This document shows, in pieces, positions 43,931 to 53,341 of a stretch of DNA of 64,000 bases. The stretch comes from Vagococcus proximus. Lineage in GTDB: Bacteria > Bacillota > Bacilli > Lactobacillales > Vagococcaceae. Position 1 is the first letter of the stretch. Each line of letters begins with the position of its first letter. Location: positions 186,001-250,000 of the forward strand of contig NZ_JAPDSH010000001.1 of the NCBI RefSeq assembly GCF_029143285.1, in the 5' to 3' direction. Made by a program: the position numbers and the translations under genes. The notes under the pieces are model-generated. The model searched no databases. It was given only the letters and a program-made list of their open reading frames with translations, and was not told where the DNA came from.

Positions 43931-44355
43931 ATATATAATAGTAGAAACTTGATTTATAATTTTAGAGAGTTTAATCAGTTGAAAGTATATTCTTATTTGT
44001 TTTAAGACAAAATGCTACTTATATGTCTTCTTATTATTAAAAATAGGTCATAAATTCAAATAATATTTGTCTTATTTTTGAAATATATGCTGAAAATTGA
44101 TGATTTTGACTTGTTAAATTGTCTAAAAAATAAATTTTTTTAAAAAAAATTAAAAAGTATGTCATATTTCTTTAAACTAAGAATAGCGATAAATCAGGGT
44201 TTAGTGAGTGTGGGTTCAAAAAATGACAAGTAGATTGACTTGACTTAATCTTCTATTAATCATCTTGATATTTGGCTGTAACAATTCCTTGTTATGATTT
44301 GTATGTTCTCAAGTACGAGACAAAAACAGATAATTCTAAAGGAGAATCTTATATT
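43931..44355 (+). promoter_or_regulatory. Long AT-rich upstream region of the LysM-3D gene
   Basis: No ORF is visible in these 425 bases. An extended -10 TGTTATGAT lies at 44290-44298, giving a leader of about 50 bases. Two overlapping TTGACT boxes (44235-44240 and 44240-44245) have no well-spaced -10. TGTAAC (44278-44283) and TGTTAT (44291-44296 region) resemble WalR half-sites but are 7 rather than 5 bases apart. AAGACAAA and TTTGTCTTA segments form weak dispersed inverted repeats further upstream. Confidence 0.4.
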
Positions 44356-45183
44356 ATGAATTTTAAAACAAAAGTATTCGGAATTGTTGCAGTGGCAACA
44401 ACTACAGTAGGTTTGGCATCTGCAGCATTGGCTGATACACTTTATACAGTAAAAAAAGGTGATACATTATCACAATTATCATTAGATTATTTAGGAGCTG
44501 CTAACAAGTTTGAAGAATTAGCAGACAAAAACAACATTAAAGATGCGAATTTAATCTTTGAAGGTCAAAAATTAATTCTTTCAGAAGATGGTGAAATTTC
44601 AGTAGCTACTCCAGAAGAAGTTGCTAAAACTCCAGAAGTAGAAACAGTTCAAGAAGCTGTTGAAGTAGCAAAAGAAGAAAAAGTAGAAACAACAGAAACA
44701 GAAGAAGCAATTACTGAAGAAACAAAAGTAGAAGCAACAGAAACAGAAGAAACAACTACTGAAGCAACAGAAGTGGAAACAACAGAAACAGAAGAGGCTA
44801 CTACTAAAGCAACAGAAGTAGAAACAACAGAGACAGAAGAAGCAACTACTGAAGCGGTAGTTAAAGAAGAAACAGTTAAACCGGAGCAACATAAAGAAGT
44901 GTCTGGTCGTACGTTAACAGTTCAAGCAACGGCTTATGATGGATTTGGTATGGGTGGTATGACTGCAACTGGTTACCAAATTACAAGTCCTAATGATAAA
45001 GTCATTGCGGTAGATCCAAGTGTTATCCCATTAGGTAGTCGTGTTTATGTTGAAGGTTATGGCGAAGCGATTGCTGCAGATACTGGTGGCGCAATTCAAG
45101 GAAACATCATTGACTTAAATATGGGTCAATCAGATGCTGTTGCTTGGGGCCGTCGTTCAGTACAAGTTACTATTTTAAATTAA
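44356..45183 (+). CDS. Secreted LysM and 3D-domain cell-wall protein
   Basis: The 275-residue protein has a signal peptide (about 1-25, cleavage near ALA-D), one LysM domain (about 26-72, TLYTVKKGDTLSQLSLDYLG) that binds peptidoglycan, an acidic Thr/Glu repeat linker (about 109-168), and a C-terminal 3D domain (about 190-275) with AVDPSVIPLGSRVYVEG, AADTGGAIQGNIIDLNM, the three aspartates that give the name. 3D domains resemble the catalytic fold of MltA-type lytic transglycosylases. It probably remodels the wall. The ATG at 44356 follows AAAGGAGAA; an upstream in-frame start at 44272 has no ribosome binding site. Confidence 0.92.
   Translation: MNFKTKVFGIVAVATTTVGLASAALADTLYTVKKGDTLSQLSLDYLGAANKFEELADKNNIKDANLIFEGQKLILSEDGEISVATPEEVAKTPEVETVQEAVEVAKEEKVETTETEEAITEETKVEATETEETTTEATEVETTETEEATTKATEVETTETEEATTEAVVKEETVKPEQHKEVSGRTLTVQATAYDGFGMGGMTATGYQITSPNDKVIAVDPSVIPLGSRVYVEGYGEAIAADTGGAIQGNIIDLNMGQSDAVAWGRRSVQVTILN
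44680..44859 (+). repeat. Four 45-bp repeats encoding a Thr/Glu linker
   Basis: Four in-frame 15-codon units of the form KVETTETEEATTEAT form the spacer between LysM and 3D domains. Copies 3 and 4 are almost identical, which points to recent duplication. Confidence 0.85.
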
Positions 45184-45187
45184 TAAT

Positions 45188-45223
45188 TTAAACTGTAGAA
45201 TGAGAATTCTACAGTTTTTTTCT
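45188..45223 (+). terminator. Terminator of the LysM-3D gene
   Basis: AAACTGTAGAAT and ATTCTACAGTTT pair around GAGA with seven T. Confidence 0.85.
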
Positions 45224-45308
45224 TTTAAATATAGTATTTGATGGACAAACGCATAGATAACACGTAAAATGAATAAGAGACTTTGAAATAGATTAGGAGG
45301 ACAAAAAT

Positions 45309-46625
45309 ATGTCCATGTTTTTAGATCAAGTAACAATTGATGTTAAAGCCGGTAAAGGTGGAGACGGAATGGTTGCTTTTAGAAGAGAAAAATACGTACC
45401 CGATGGTGGACCAGCTGGTGGAGATGGTGGCCGAGGTGGCGATATTATTTTAGTAGTAGATGAAGGTTTACGTACACTTATGGATTTCCGCTTTAACCGT
45501 TTCTTCCGCTCAACTCCAGGTGAAAATGGAATGAGTAAAGGAATGCATGGTCGTGGGGCTGATGACACTTATGTGGCCGTTCCCCCAGGGACAACAGTTA
45601 GAAATGCAGAAACAGGCGTGTTAATAGGAGATTTATTAACACACGGACAAGAGTTGCTTGTCGCTAAAGGTGGACGTGGCGGACGTGGTAATATTCGTTT
45701 TGCCTCACCAAGAAATCCTGCACCCGAAATTGCAGAAAATGGTGAGCCTGGTGATGAAAGAAAAATTGAATTAGAATTAAAAGTCTTAGCAGACGTTGGT
45801 TTAGTAGGTTTCCCATCTGTCGGTAAATCGACTATCTTGTCAGTTGTTTCAAAAGCACGTCCTAAAATTGGCGCGTACCACTTTACGACACTTGTTCCTA
45901 ACTTAGGAATGGTATCGATTGAAGATGGTCGTAGTTTTGTAATGGCAGATTTACCAGGACTTATCGAAGGTGCTTCTCAAGGTATTGGTTTAGGGACACA
46001 ATTCTTACGTCATATTGAGCGCACTCGTGTTATTTTACATGTTATCGATATGAGTGGGATTGAAGGTCGAGACCCTTACGACGATTACTTAGCCATTAAT
46101 AAAGAATTAGAGTCACACAATATGCGTCTTTTAGAACGACCACAAATTGTTGTCGCTAATAAAATGGATATGCCAGATGCAGAAGAAAACTTAGAGAAGT
46201 TTAAAGAAAAATTATATGCAAATGTAGAAGATGAGTTTGCAGATAAGATTCCAGTATTTGCGATTTCAAGTTTATCAAATCGTGGGTTAGATGCTTTATT
46301 GAGTGCAACTGTTGACTTAGTAGAGACAACACCAGAATTCCCATTATATGACCAAGAGTCATTAGAGGAAGAAACGGTTCGCTATGAATTCACACCAGAG
46401 GAACGCCAATTTGATATTTCTCGTGATGATGATTCTACTTGGGTTCTTTCAGGTGAATACCTAGAGAAATTATTCAAAATGACTAACTTTGATCATGATG
46501 AGAGCGTGATGCGTTTTGCGCGTCAAATTCGTGGTATGGGTATTGATGAAGCGTTACGTGCTAAAGGTGCTATTGATGGCGATTTAGTTCGTATCGAAGA
46601 CTTTGGATTTGAATTTATCGATTAA
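45309..46625 (+). CDS. obgE: Obg GTPase
   Basis: Obg is a ribosome-associated GTPase needed for 50S maturation and linked to stress control. The 438-residue protein has the glycine-rich Obg fold (about 1-158, [28 protein letters not shown] in part), the GTPase domain (G1 GFPSVGKST about 165-173, G2 TTLVPNLG, G3 [10 protein letters not shown]4 NKMD), and the C-terminal OCT domain (about 360-438, [14 protein letters not shown]). All GTPase motifs are intact. It is monocistronic with its own terminator. A ribosome binding site TAGGAGG lies before the ATG. Confidence 0.98.
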   Translation: MSMFLDQVTIDVKAGKGGDGMVAFRREKYVPDGGPAGGDGGRGGDIILVVDEGLRTLMDFRFNRFFRSTPGENGMSKGMHGRGADDTYVAVPPGTTVRNAETGVLIGDLLTHGQELLVAKGGRGGRGNIRFASPRNPAPEIAENGEPGDERKIELELKVLADVGLVGFPSVGKSTILSVVSKARPKIGAYHFTTLVPNLGMVSIEDGRSFVMADLPGLIEGASQGIGLGTQFLRHIERTRVILHVIDMSGIEGRDPYDDYLAINKELESHNMRLLERPQIVVANKMDMPDAEENLEKFKEKLYANVEDEFADKIPVFAISSLSNRGLDALLSATVDLVETTPEFPLYDQESLEEETVRYEFTPEERQFDISRDDDSTWVLSGEYLEKLFKMTNFDHDESVMRFARQIRGMGIDEALRAKGAIDGDLVRIEDFGFEFID

Positions 46626-46628
46626 TTT

Positions 46629-46668
46629 TATAAAACCAAGAATGTTAAGCATTCTTGGTTTTATTTTG
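46629..46668 (+). terminator. Terminator of obg
   Basis: AAAACCAAGAATG and CATTCTTGGTTTT pair around TTAAG, followed by ATTTTG. Confidence 0.85.
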
Positions 46669-46688
46669 TACTTTTTTTAGTAGATTAG

Positions 46689-46717
46689 TTTCAAGATTTA
46701 CTATTTATTGATACAAT
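46689..46717 (+). promoter_or_regulatory. Promoter before the DUF1269 gene
   Basis: TTTCAA (46689-46694), 17-base spacer, and extended -10 TGATACAAT (46709-46717), 32 bases before the start. Confidence 0.55.
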
Positions 46718-46748
46718 GAAGAGGAAGAAAAACTAAAGGAGTGATACC

Positions 46749-47279
46749 ATGAGTAGACGTGTTATTGTGCTAAATTTTGATATAGAAAGTAAAGCATATC
46801 AAGCTTTTTCTGAAATAAAGAAATTACATGTATCAAAACAAATCAAAGGGGAACAATTAGCTGTTGTCAGACATAGTGAAGATGGAAAACATCAGTTTGA
46901 AATCAAAGATTTTATTGATTTTACAGGAAATAATCATAGTGCAAAAGATAGTACTATTGGCATGTTTATTGGTTTATTAGGCGGTCCGTTAGGAATGATG
47001 TTTGGTTGGTTTGCAGGAAGTATGATTGGTGGAGCAAAAGATGTCAAAGAGGTGAAAGAAGCAACAGCTATTTTTGAATTTGTCGCGTCACATATCAAAG
47101 AAGGTGAAACATCAGCACTTATGATTGCGGATGAAGATGATAATCGTCCACTAAATGATTTGATTTTTAATCAATTAGGCGGTCATATTAACCGTATTGA
47201 ATTTGAAGAGGTTGAAGAGGCGATTGAATCTGCTCAAAAAATGGAAAATGAAGCAAAATCAGAAACTGAGGACAACTAG
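46749..47279 (+). CDS. DUF1269-type protein with glycine zipper
   Basis: The 176-residue protein opens with RRVIVLNFDIESKAYQAFSEIKKL, then has a glycine-rich amphipathic or membrane-inserting stretch (about 78-98, TIGMFIGLLGGPLGMMFGWFAGSMIGG) quoted here in part as GGPLGMMFGWFAGSMIGG, and ALMIADEDD in the C-terminal half before an acidic tail. This is the layout of DUF1269 proteins, whose function is not established. The glycine zipper suggests membrane association. rnz starts 33 bases after its stop, so it probably heads the rnz-SDR-lapA transcript. Confidence 0.78.
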   Translation: MSRRVIVLNFDIESKAYQAFSEIKKLHVSKQIKGEQLAVVRHSEDGKHQFEIKDFIDFTGNNHSAKDSTIGMFIGLLGGPLGMMFGWFAGSMIGGAKDVKEVKEATAIFEFVASHIKEGETSALMIADEDDNRPLNDLIFNQLGGHINRIEFEEVEEAIESAQKMENEAKSETEDN

Positions 47280-47312
47280 TTCACACAGTTTTTAATAGAA
47301 AGTTAGGTAATT

Positions 47313-48263
47313 ATGGAGATAGAATTTTTAGGCACAGGTGCTGGGGTACCAGCTAAGCAGAGAAATGTCACGAGTATGGCATTAAAATTATTAGATGAGC
47401 GTAATGCTGTATGGTTGTTTGATTGTGGTGAAGGGACGCAGCAACAGATTTTGCGTACAAATTTAAGACCTCGTAAAATTGAAAAGATATTTATAACTCA
47501 TTTACATGGTGACCATATTTTTGGTTTACCAGGTTTACTGAGTAGCCGATCTTTTCAAGGAGGGGAAGAACCTCTAACTATTATTGGTCCTAAAGGAATT
47601 AAAAACTATGTGGAAACGAGTCTAAAAATTTCTGAATCTCATGTCAAATATCCTATTATTTACAATGAGATTGATGAAACGGGTGTGATTTTTAAAGACC
47701 ACCAATTCACTGTGTCGTGTTTACCTCTCGATCACCGTATTAAATGTTATGGGTATCGTATTGAAGAGGCTGACCATGAGGGTGAACTTCAAGTAGAAGC
47801 ATTAAAAGAGCTAGATATACCAGCTGGACCCCTATATGGCCGTTTGAAAAAAGGTGAAAAAGTACAGCTTGAAGATGGGCGTATTATTGATGGTAAAGAT
47901 TTTGTTGGTCCTTCTCAAAAGGGGCGCATCGTTACCATACTAGGTGATACTAGAAAACATCATAATGCTGAAATACTAGCAAAAGATGCAGATTTATTAG
48001 TACATGAAAGTACATTTAATAAGAATGAAAAGAAATTGGCTAAAGCGTACTTTCATTCAACAACTGAAGAAGCTGCGGAGGTTGCTAGAGATAGTGGTGT
48101 AGAGAAGCTAGTACTAACTCATATTAGTGCGAGATATGTAGGCAATAGTGCACGTGAATTAGAAAATGAAGCGAAAGATATTTTCCCTAATTCTCAAATA
48201 GTACGTGATTTTGATTGTATTGACATTCCATTTAAAGGGAATGAAGAAAGTGAAACGATATAG
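47313..48263 (+). CDS. rnz: Ribonuclease Z
   Basis: RNase Z trims the 3' end of tRNA precursors lacking an encoded CCA. The 316-residue metallo-beta-lactamase protein has the zinc motif THLHGDH (His63, His65, Asp67, His68), [17 protein letters not shown] at the N-terminus, [10 protein letters not shown] of the substrate arm region, ILGDTRKH and HESTF, and the C-terminal LTHISARY. Length matches the short trimeric form. It lies between the DUF1269 gene and an SDR gene (9-base gap), an arrangement seen in related lactic acid bacteria. Confidence 0.97.
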   Translation: MEIEFLGTGAGVPAKQRNVTSMALKLLDERNAVWLFDCGEGTQQQILRTNLRPRKIEKIFITHLHGDHIFGLPGLLSSRSFQGGEEPLTIIGPKGIKNYVETSLKISESHVKYPIIYNEIDETGVIFKDHQFTVSCLPLDHRIKCYGYRIEEADHEGELQVEALKELDIPAGPLYGRLKKGEKVQLEDGRIIDGKDFVGPSQKGRIVTILGDTRKHHNAEILAKDADLLVHESTFNKNEKKLAKAYFHSTTEEAAEVARDSGVEKLVLTHISARYVGNSARELENEAKDIFPNSQIVRDFDCIDIPFKGNEESETI

Positions 48264-48272
48264 GGTGTAGAT

Positions 48273-49073
48273 GTGAAAAAAAATAAAAATTTATTAAACC
48301 AACGTGTTTTAATTACAGGTGCTTCAAGTGGTTTAGGGGAGCAATTAGCTTACGAGGTCTCCAGAAGAAAGGGGACAGTTGTTCTAGTAGCTCGTAATGA
48401 GGAAAGATTATCTGAGGTTCTAGAGAAATGTGAGGAAGTATCTGGTCAGGAAGGTTATATTTTTCCGATGGACTTGTCAGAAGAGAATGACTTCTCTTCT
48501 TTTAAATCTGTATTAAAAGAAGAAGTGGGACAAATTGATATTTTAATAAACTGTGCAGGTTTTGGTTTATTTAAAGACTGCCTCGATTTCGATAAGAAAG
48601 TCATCAGTGAGATGTTTCAAGTAAATGTACTTTCATTAATTGCATTGACTCAAGAAATTGCGAGTTCTATGAAAAAAAGAGGACATGGTCAAATCATTAA
48701 TATCGCCTCTCAAGCTGGTAAAATGGCTACCCCTAAAGGTAGTATTTATGCAGCAACGAAATTTTCAGTAGTCGGTTTTTCAGATGCCCTTAGATTGGAA
48801 TTAGCTCCTTTTGGTGTTAAGGTTCTAACAGTCAATCCTGGTCCGATTAAGACGAATTTCTTTGATCGTGCAGATGAGACAGGTCACTATTTAAAATCTG
48901 TTGAAAAAATTGCATTAGATCCTAAAAAATTAGCTATACAAGTTATGAATGCATGTTACACATCTAAGAGGGAAGTCAATACGCCTAAAATAATGGCATT
49001 AGGAAGTAAGTGTTATGTTTTATTTCCTAAAATAGGAGATTTCTTTGCAGGTAAAGTTTTTAATACTAAATAA
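48273..49073 (+). CDS. Short-chain dehydrogenase/reductase
   Basis: The 266-residue protein is a classical SDR with the cofactor motif TGASSGLG (about residues 15-22), NCAGFG, and the catalytic triad Ser (NIASQAG), Tyr and Lys in YAATK. LNPGPIKTNFFDRADETG follows as the flexible substrate loop, here read as VNPGPIKTNFFD. GTG at 48273 is the start, with AGGGTG upstream. The family (DltE-like/YqjQ-like) usually acts on uncharacterised carbonyls. It sits between rnz and a LapA-like gene, which is a common neighbourhood for the YqjQ-type SDR. Confidence 0.9.
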   Translation: MKKNKNLLNQRVLITGASSGLGEQLAYEVSRRKGTVVLVARNEERLSEVLEKCEEVSGQEGYIFPMDLSEENDFSSFKSVLKEEVGQIDILINCAGFGLFKDCLDFDKKVISEMFQVNVLSLIALTQEIASSMKKRGHGQIINIASQAGKMATPKGSIYAATKFSVVGFSDALRLELAPFGVKVLTVNPGPIKTNFFDRADETGHYLKSVEKIALDPKKLAIQVMNACYTSKREVNTPKIMALGSKCYVLFPKIGDFFAGKVFNTK

Positions 49074-49089
49074 AAAGTGGGGATAGTAC

Positions 49090-49500
49090 GTGAAAGATCA
49101 TGGTAAGTTAATTACAGGATTTCTTTTAGTTTGTGTCGTTGTTATTTTTTCAGTTATTAATACAAGAAGAGTGGTTGTTAATTTTGGTATTGCTGAAATT
49201 ACATCACCGTTAATTTTTATTATTCTAGGTTCAGCCATTTTAGGAGCATTGATTGTGTTTATAACGTGGTTCTCAAATTTTTGGAAACAGCGTAAAGAAT
49301 TAAAAAGTTTGAAAAATGAGCTAAAGGATTTGAAAGAAAATTTTGACGCTAAAATGAGTGATGCTGTGATAGATATTAAAGCTGAATTAGCAACTAAAGA
49401 TGAAGAAGTTAAAATGTTAGAGACTCGATTAGAGAATTTAACTAGAGAACAAGAAGTGGAATTAGATACGACGGCTTCATTTATAAATGAAGAAATTTAA
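49090..49500 (+). CDS. LapA-domain membrane protein (DUF1049)
   Basis: The 136-residue protein has two membrane segments (about 8-25 and 43-62) of the LapA/DUF1049 pattern (ITGFLLVCVVVIFSVINTRRVVVNFG), then a coiled-coil tail of about 70 residues (KELKSLKNELKDLKENF). In other bacteria LapA-type proteins take part in lipopolysaccharide control, but in Firmicutes the role is unknown. GTG at 49090 is the start with GGGGA upstream. Its stop is followed at once by a terminator. Confidence 0.8.
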   Translation: MKDHGKLITGFLLVCVVVIFSVINTRRVVVNFGIAEITSPLIFIILGSAILGALIVFITWFSNFWKQRKELKSLKNELKDLKENFDAKMSDAVIDIKAELATKDEEVKMLETRLENLTREQEVELDTTASFINEEI

Positions 49501-49522
49501 ACCTGATACGTTCAGGTTTTTT
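49498..49522 (+). terminator. Terminator before recJ
   Basis: AAACCTGA and TTCAGGTTT pair around TACG with six T. Confidence 0.8.
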
Positions 49523-49537
49523 GTTTGATGACGATTT

Positions 49538-49546
49538 TGTTATAAT
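49538..49546 (+). promoter_or_regulatory. Extended -10 promoter of recJ
   Basis: TGTTATAAT is a consensus extended -10. The expected transcript start near 49553 leaves only the TTG at 49569 as start codon, which fixes the recJ N-terminus. Confidence 0.65.
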
Positions 49547-49568
49547 TGATGTGGTTAGGAGTGATATA

Positions 49569-51872
49569 TTGAAGAAATCAAAATACGCATGGCAATTATC
49601 TGAAGAAGCAGTTAATACTGTTGAGATAGAAAACTGGTTGAAAGAGAAATCATTGCCTTCTTTTTTAGCCCCTATGTTATGGAATAGAGAAATAAGAACA
49701 ACCGAAGAGTTAACGTTATTCTTTGAACCGAGTATTGAAGCGATTCATGATCCTTATTTAATGTATGATATGGAAAAAGCAGTAGTGAGAATACAAGAGG
49801 CAATTGCTTTAGGACAACGTATATTAATTTATGGTGATTATGATGCGGATGGTATTACAAGTACAACCGTTTTGAAAGAGGCTATTGAAATGGTTGGTGG
49901 AGAAGTGTCCTTTTACCTTCCAGATCGTTTTAAAGATGGATATGGCCCAAATAAAGAGACCTATGATCGATTAATTAGTGAATTAGGAATAGAATTACTT
50001 ATAACAGTAGATAATGGTGTAGCCGGTCACGATGCGATTGCCCATGCAAATAGTTTAGGTGTAGACGTTATTGTAACAGATCACCATGAAATTCCAGCAA
50101 CGCTACCTGATGCATTTGCGGTAGTTCACCCAAGACATCCAGAGGGGCATTATCCGTTTGGTGATTTAGCGGGTGTTGGCGTTGCTTTTAAAGTAGCAAC
50201 AGCATTGTTAGAAGAGGTCCCAGAGGAAATGTTAGATTTAGTAGCCATTGGAACAATTGCTGATTTAGTATCTTTAACTGGAGAAAATAGAGCATTGGTT
50301 CAGTTTGGTTTAAAACAAATTCAAAGTGCCCAACGCATAGGGTTAAGAGCACTTTTTGAAAAAATAGACAATGAACAATCCACAGCTACTGAAGAAGCAA
50401 TTGGCTTTGGAATTGCCCCACGGTTGAATGCGATAGGACGTTTAGGTGATGCAAGCCCAGGTGTAAGACTTTTGAGTACATTTGATGAGGATGAAGCAGA
50501 GCAACTAGCTGACGAAATTGACGCTATAAATGTGGAACGTCAAGAAATTGTGAAGGAAACCGTAAGTGAAGCTATGGCTCTTTTAGAAACAAAACAAGAT
50601 CAAGGAATTTATGTTTTGGCTAAAGAGGGATGGCATCAAGGCGTTTTAGGTATTGTCGCTAGTAAAATTGTTCAAGAGACAGGACGACCTGCACTAGTAT
50701 TAGGGATTGATGAAGAGACGGGTATAGCAAAAGGTTCAGCTAGAAGTGTTGAACAAGTGAGTTTATATGATGCTATGAATGCTGTTAGTGACCTCTTTAC
50801 GCATTTTGGTGGTCACCATATGGCTGCTGGTATGTCACTTGAAAGAGAAAATCTTGAGAAACTAGAAGTAGGGCTTAATCAATATGTTTCAGCTTTAAAT
50901 GTAGATTTTAGTGAGGGACCGCCGCTTGCTGTTGAGGCATCGTTGTCTCTTAGTGAAGTAGGAATAAGTCAAATTCAAGGACTAACATTGTTAGCGCCAT
51001 TTGGTACAGATAATCCAGCTCCTTATTTCTTATTTGAAAATTGTGCTACGAAAGATATTAAGCAAATAGGAGCGGATAAAACACATTTAAAATTCCAGTT
51101 GATAAATGAAACGGATCAATTAGATTGTATAGGATTTGGGTTTGGCTCTGATTCATCTGACATAGCAACTGCAGAAAATCTTGAAGTGGTGGGTCAACTT
51201 GCAATTAATGAGTGGAATGGCCATCGTAAACCCCAATTATTTGTAAAAGATTTTAAAGTTTCAGGGCAGCAAGTATTTGATTGCCGTTCAAAAGTTTTTA
51301 ATAGAGTTGATTTTAATGAAGAAGAAACATTATTCATTGTCTCAACAAAGAAAGAGTACGATCACTTGAAAAAAAATGGTACGGCTTCTATTTTTCTATT
51401 AGGAGAAACTACTTTGGATGACGTAACAAAAGACTGGCAAATGGTTGTTGTTGTAGAGTGTCCAGTCAAGGTTTTAGATTTGAAAGAGGTTTTAGATCAA
51501 TTGAATTATAGTCAGTTACATTTGTACTTAATTTCTAAAGAGCAATGTTACTTAAATGGCATGCCGAATCGTGATCAGTTTGCAGCATTATTCAAGTTTA
51601 TCGCTCAATATAGTAATGTAGATATTAGATATAAATTAAACGATCTTTCCTCATTTTTAAAAATAGACAAAAATTTACTTATTTTTATGATTCAAGTGTT
51701 TTTTGATTTAGGATTTGTTACAATAGAAAACGGTATCATGTCAAAAGTAGAAAATCCGACACAACGCAAATTGGAGGAGAGTCTATTATTTGAAGAAAGA
51801 CAGCAAAAAATTGTATCAGAGAAGTTTTTATTATACAGTAGTGTCAGCGAGCTTCAAGCTTGGCTCTCATAA
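49569..51872 (+). CDS. recJ: Single-stranded-DNA-specific exonuclease RecJ
   Basis: RecJ is a 5'-3' exonuclease for recombination and mismatch repair. The 767-residue protein shows the DHH phosphoesterase motifs [32 protein letters not shown] and [13 protein letters not shown], then the DHHA1 motif [13 protein letters not shown], an OB-fold region, and the extra C-terminal domain found in Firmicutes RecJ. TTG at 49569 is the start: AGGAGTG is 5 bases upstream and a promoter lies at 49538-49546, so the longer frame from 49521 starts before the transcript. apt follows with a 14-base gap. Confidence 0.95.
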   Translation: MKKSKYAWQLSEEAVNTVEIENWLKEKSLPSFLAPMLWNREIRTTEELTLFFEPSIEAIHDPYLMYDMEKAVVRIQEAIALGQRILIYGDYDADGITSTTVLKEAIEMVGGEVSFYLPDRFKDGYGPNKETYDRLISELGIELLITVDNGVAGHDAIAHANSLGVDVIVTDHHEIPATLPDAFAVVHPRHPEGHYPFGDLAGVGVAFKVATALLEEVPEEMLDLVAIGTIADLVSLTGENRALVQFGLKQIQSAQRIGLRALFEKIDNEQSTATEEAIGFGIAPRLNAIGRLGDASPGVRLLSTFDEDEAEQLADEIDAINVERQEIVKETVSEAMALLETKQDQGIYVLAKEGWHQGVLGIVASKIVQETGRPALVLGIDEETGIAKGSARSVEQVSLYDAMNAVSDLFTHFGGHHMAAGMSLERENLEKLEVGLNQYVSALNVDFSEGPPLAVEASLSLSEVGISQIQGLTLLAPFGTDNPAPYFLFENCATKDIKQIGADKTHLKFQLINETDQLDCIGFGFGSDSSDIATAENLEVVGQLAINEWNGHRKPQLFVKDFKVSGQQVFDCRSKVFNRVDFNEEETLFIVSTKKEYDHLKKNGTASIFLLGETTLDDVTKDWQMVVVVECPVKVLDLKEVLDQLNYSQLHLYLISKEQCYLNGMPNRDQFAALFKFIAQYSNVDIRYKLNDLSSFLKIDKNLLIFMIQVFFDLGFVTIENGIMSKVENPTQRKLEESLLFEERQQKIVSEKFLLYSSVSELQAWLS

Positions 51873-51886
51873 TAGGAGGATTAATG

Positions 51887-52399
51887 ATGAATTTAAAAAA
51901 TTATATTGCAAGTATTCCAAATTATCCAGTTGAAGGTGTGACATTTCGAGATATCTCACCACTTATGGGTGACGGAGAAGCCTACCGTGAAGCAACAAAA
52001 CAAATTGTTGATTATGCAAAAGAAAAACAAGTAGACATGGTCGTTGGGCCCGAAGCGCGTGGCTTTATCATTGGGTGTCCAGTAGCATACGAGTTAGGCA
52101 TAGGTTTTGCTCCCGCACGTAAAAAAGGAAAGTTACCTCGTGAAACGATTGAAGTGGATTATGGTTTAGAATATGGTTCTGATATTTTAACGTTACATAA
52201 AGATGCTATTAAACCAGGGCAACGTGTATTAATTTGTGATGATTTACTTGCAACAGGAGGAACAATCGAAGCGACAATTCAATTAATTGAAAAATTAGGT
52301 GGAGTAGTAGTAGGGTGTGCCTTCCTAATCGAATTAATGGAATTAGAAGGTCGTAAGAAAATTGAAGGTTATGAGATTTTCAATTTAATGGAGTTTTAA
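51887..52399 (+). CDS. apt: Adenine phosphoribosyltransferase
   Basis: Apt salvages adenine to AMP with PRPP. The 170-residue protein contains [16 protein letters not shown] near the N-terminus, [40 protein letters not shown], and the PRPP-binding motif [18 protein letters not shown] place the start at ATG 51887, 7 bases after AGGAGG; the ATG at 51884 and a longer frame from 51860 inside recJ are less likely, and 170 residues is the usual length. It shares a transcript with recJ, as often seen in Firmicutes. Confidence 0.97.
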   Translation: MNLKNYIASIPNYPVEGVTFRDISPLMGDGEAYREATKQIVDYAKEKQVDMVVGPEARGFIIGCPVAYELGIGFAPARKKGKLPRETIEVDYGLEYGSDILTLHKDAIKPGQRVLICDDLLATGGTIEATIQLIEKLGGVVVGCAFLIELMELEGRKKIEGYEIFNLMEF

Positions 52400-52405
52400 T
52401 AGTAA

Positions 52406-52438
52406 AAGAAGAAAGTCGAAAGTCTTTCTTCTTTTTTT
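52406..52438 (+). terminator. Terminator of recJ-apt
   Basis: AGAAGAAAG and CTTTCTTCT pair and are followed by seven T. Confidence 0.8.
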
Positions 52439-52442
52439 ATAC

Positions 52443-52477
52443 AAAAAAACTCGCAACACAAGGTTACGAGTTAACTG
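52443..52477 (-). terminator. Terminator of the acetate-type transporter gene
   Basis: On the minus strand AACTCGTAAC and GTTGCGAGTT pair around CTTGT with seven T downstream. Confidence 0.75.
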
Positions 52478-52480
52478 TTA

Positions 52481-53098
52481 TTACTTCTTTTTGAAAATAC
52501 CTAATGGTTTACCTACTGGTAAGAAAGTGTAACCAAAGTGTTTGTTTAATACTGCAGCAGCACAGCCGTAGAATGATAGTAATGAGATACCTAATTCTGA
52601 GTAAGCTGCTAAGTTATGGAAGAAGCCTTCAGCAATTCCTAGAGTTGAAAGAGCTAATCCGATGAATAAAAAGTTAATTAGTGTAAAGATTGCTAATAAA
52701 ACTTTATGTGTTTCAGTTGCGCCGATTGTCATGAAGAATGTGAAGATTAAATAACCGATAAAAGCGAAACCGATTTGTTTAGGATCGTAAATCGCTTGTA
52801 GAGATTCTCCAAATAGTCCATTTTGTATCATCCAAGCCATAGCAGTACCTAACCAGAAAAAGCCGTAAGCGAAGAATGCAGTCGCACCAAATACGTTATT
52901 TTCTTTCGCGTCATAAGCTGCTGCGACGATTTGTAGTAGACCACCTAAGAAGATAGCCCAAGGGATGACACCGCCAACACCTTCAGTCCAACCTAATTTT
53001 TGTGACGAGGCAACAAGTGTTACCATAGCTAACCCGAATAATCCAATTCCTGATGGGTCAATCAGGTGATGTTTCACGATAATTTCTTTGTTTTCCAT
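52481..53098 (-). CDS. Acetate/succinate transporter of the GPR1/FUN34/YaaH family
   Basis: The 205-residue protein has six membrane segments. The family signature is visible near the N-terminus as DPSGIGLFGLAMVTLVAS (related to the NPAPLGLxGF motif), and GGLLQIVAAAYDAKENNVFGATAFFAYGFFWL (in part GGLLQIVAAAYDAKENNV) matches SatP/YaaH proteins, which carry acetate and related acids. The ATG at 53098 with AAGGAGAG upstream is chosen over a longer frame reaching 53167, which would start inside the promoter. Monocistronic; the direction of transport cannot be told. Confidence 0.9.
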   Translation of the reverse strand: MENKEIIVKHHLIDPSGIGLFGLAMVTLVASSQKLGWTEGVGGVIPWAIFLGGLLQIVAAAYDAKENNVFGATAFFAYGFFWLGTAMAWMIQNGLFGESLQAIYDPKQIGFAFIGYLIFTFFMTIGATETHKVLLAIFTLINFLFIGLALSTLGIAEGFFHNLAAYSELGISLLSFYGCAAAVLNKHFGYTFLPVGKPLGIFKKK

Positions 53099-53138
53099 AA
53101 TTCTCTCCTTAAATGAAATAAATAAGACCAACCTGTTA

Positions 53139-53167
53139 AAAATATCACACTGGAAAAAGCATGTCAA
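53139..53167 (-). promoter_or_regulatory. Promoter of the acetate-type transporter gene
   Basis: On the minus strand consensus TTGACA (53167-53162), 17-base spacer, and TATTTT (53144-53139). Confidence 0.7.
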
Positions 53168-53341
53168 ATATTGATTAAATTATTTTTCATTTATTTTATT
53201 CAAAGTCTATTATTATCTAAAAAATTGTTAAAGAAGTTATGGAAAACTATGAAATTAAGGTCATTCATAGTATGATGGTAATCTAGGCATAATTTGAATT
53301 TTTGCATAAAATTCAATCGAAATAGAAAGGTTTTGAATAAA

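Noticed and set aside
44278-44297. WalR box before the LysM-3D gene
   Set aside because: The half-sites TGTAAC and TGTTAT are 7 bases apart instead of 5, so I list them only as similar.
44599-44892. Cys/Phe-rich minus-strand ORF
   Set aside because: It is the antisense of the Thr/Glu repeat in the LysM-3D protein and has no initiation signals.
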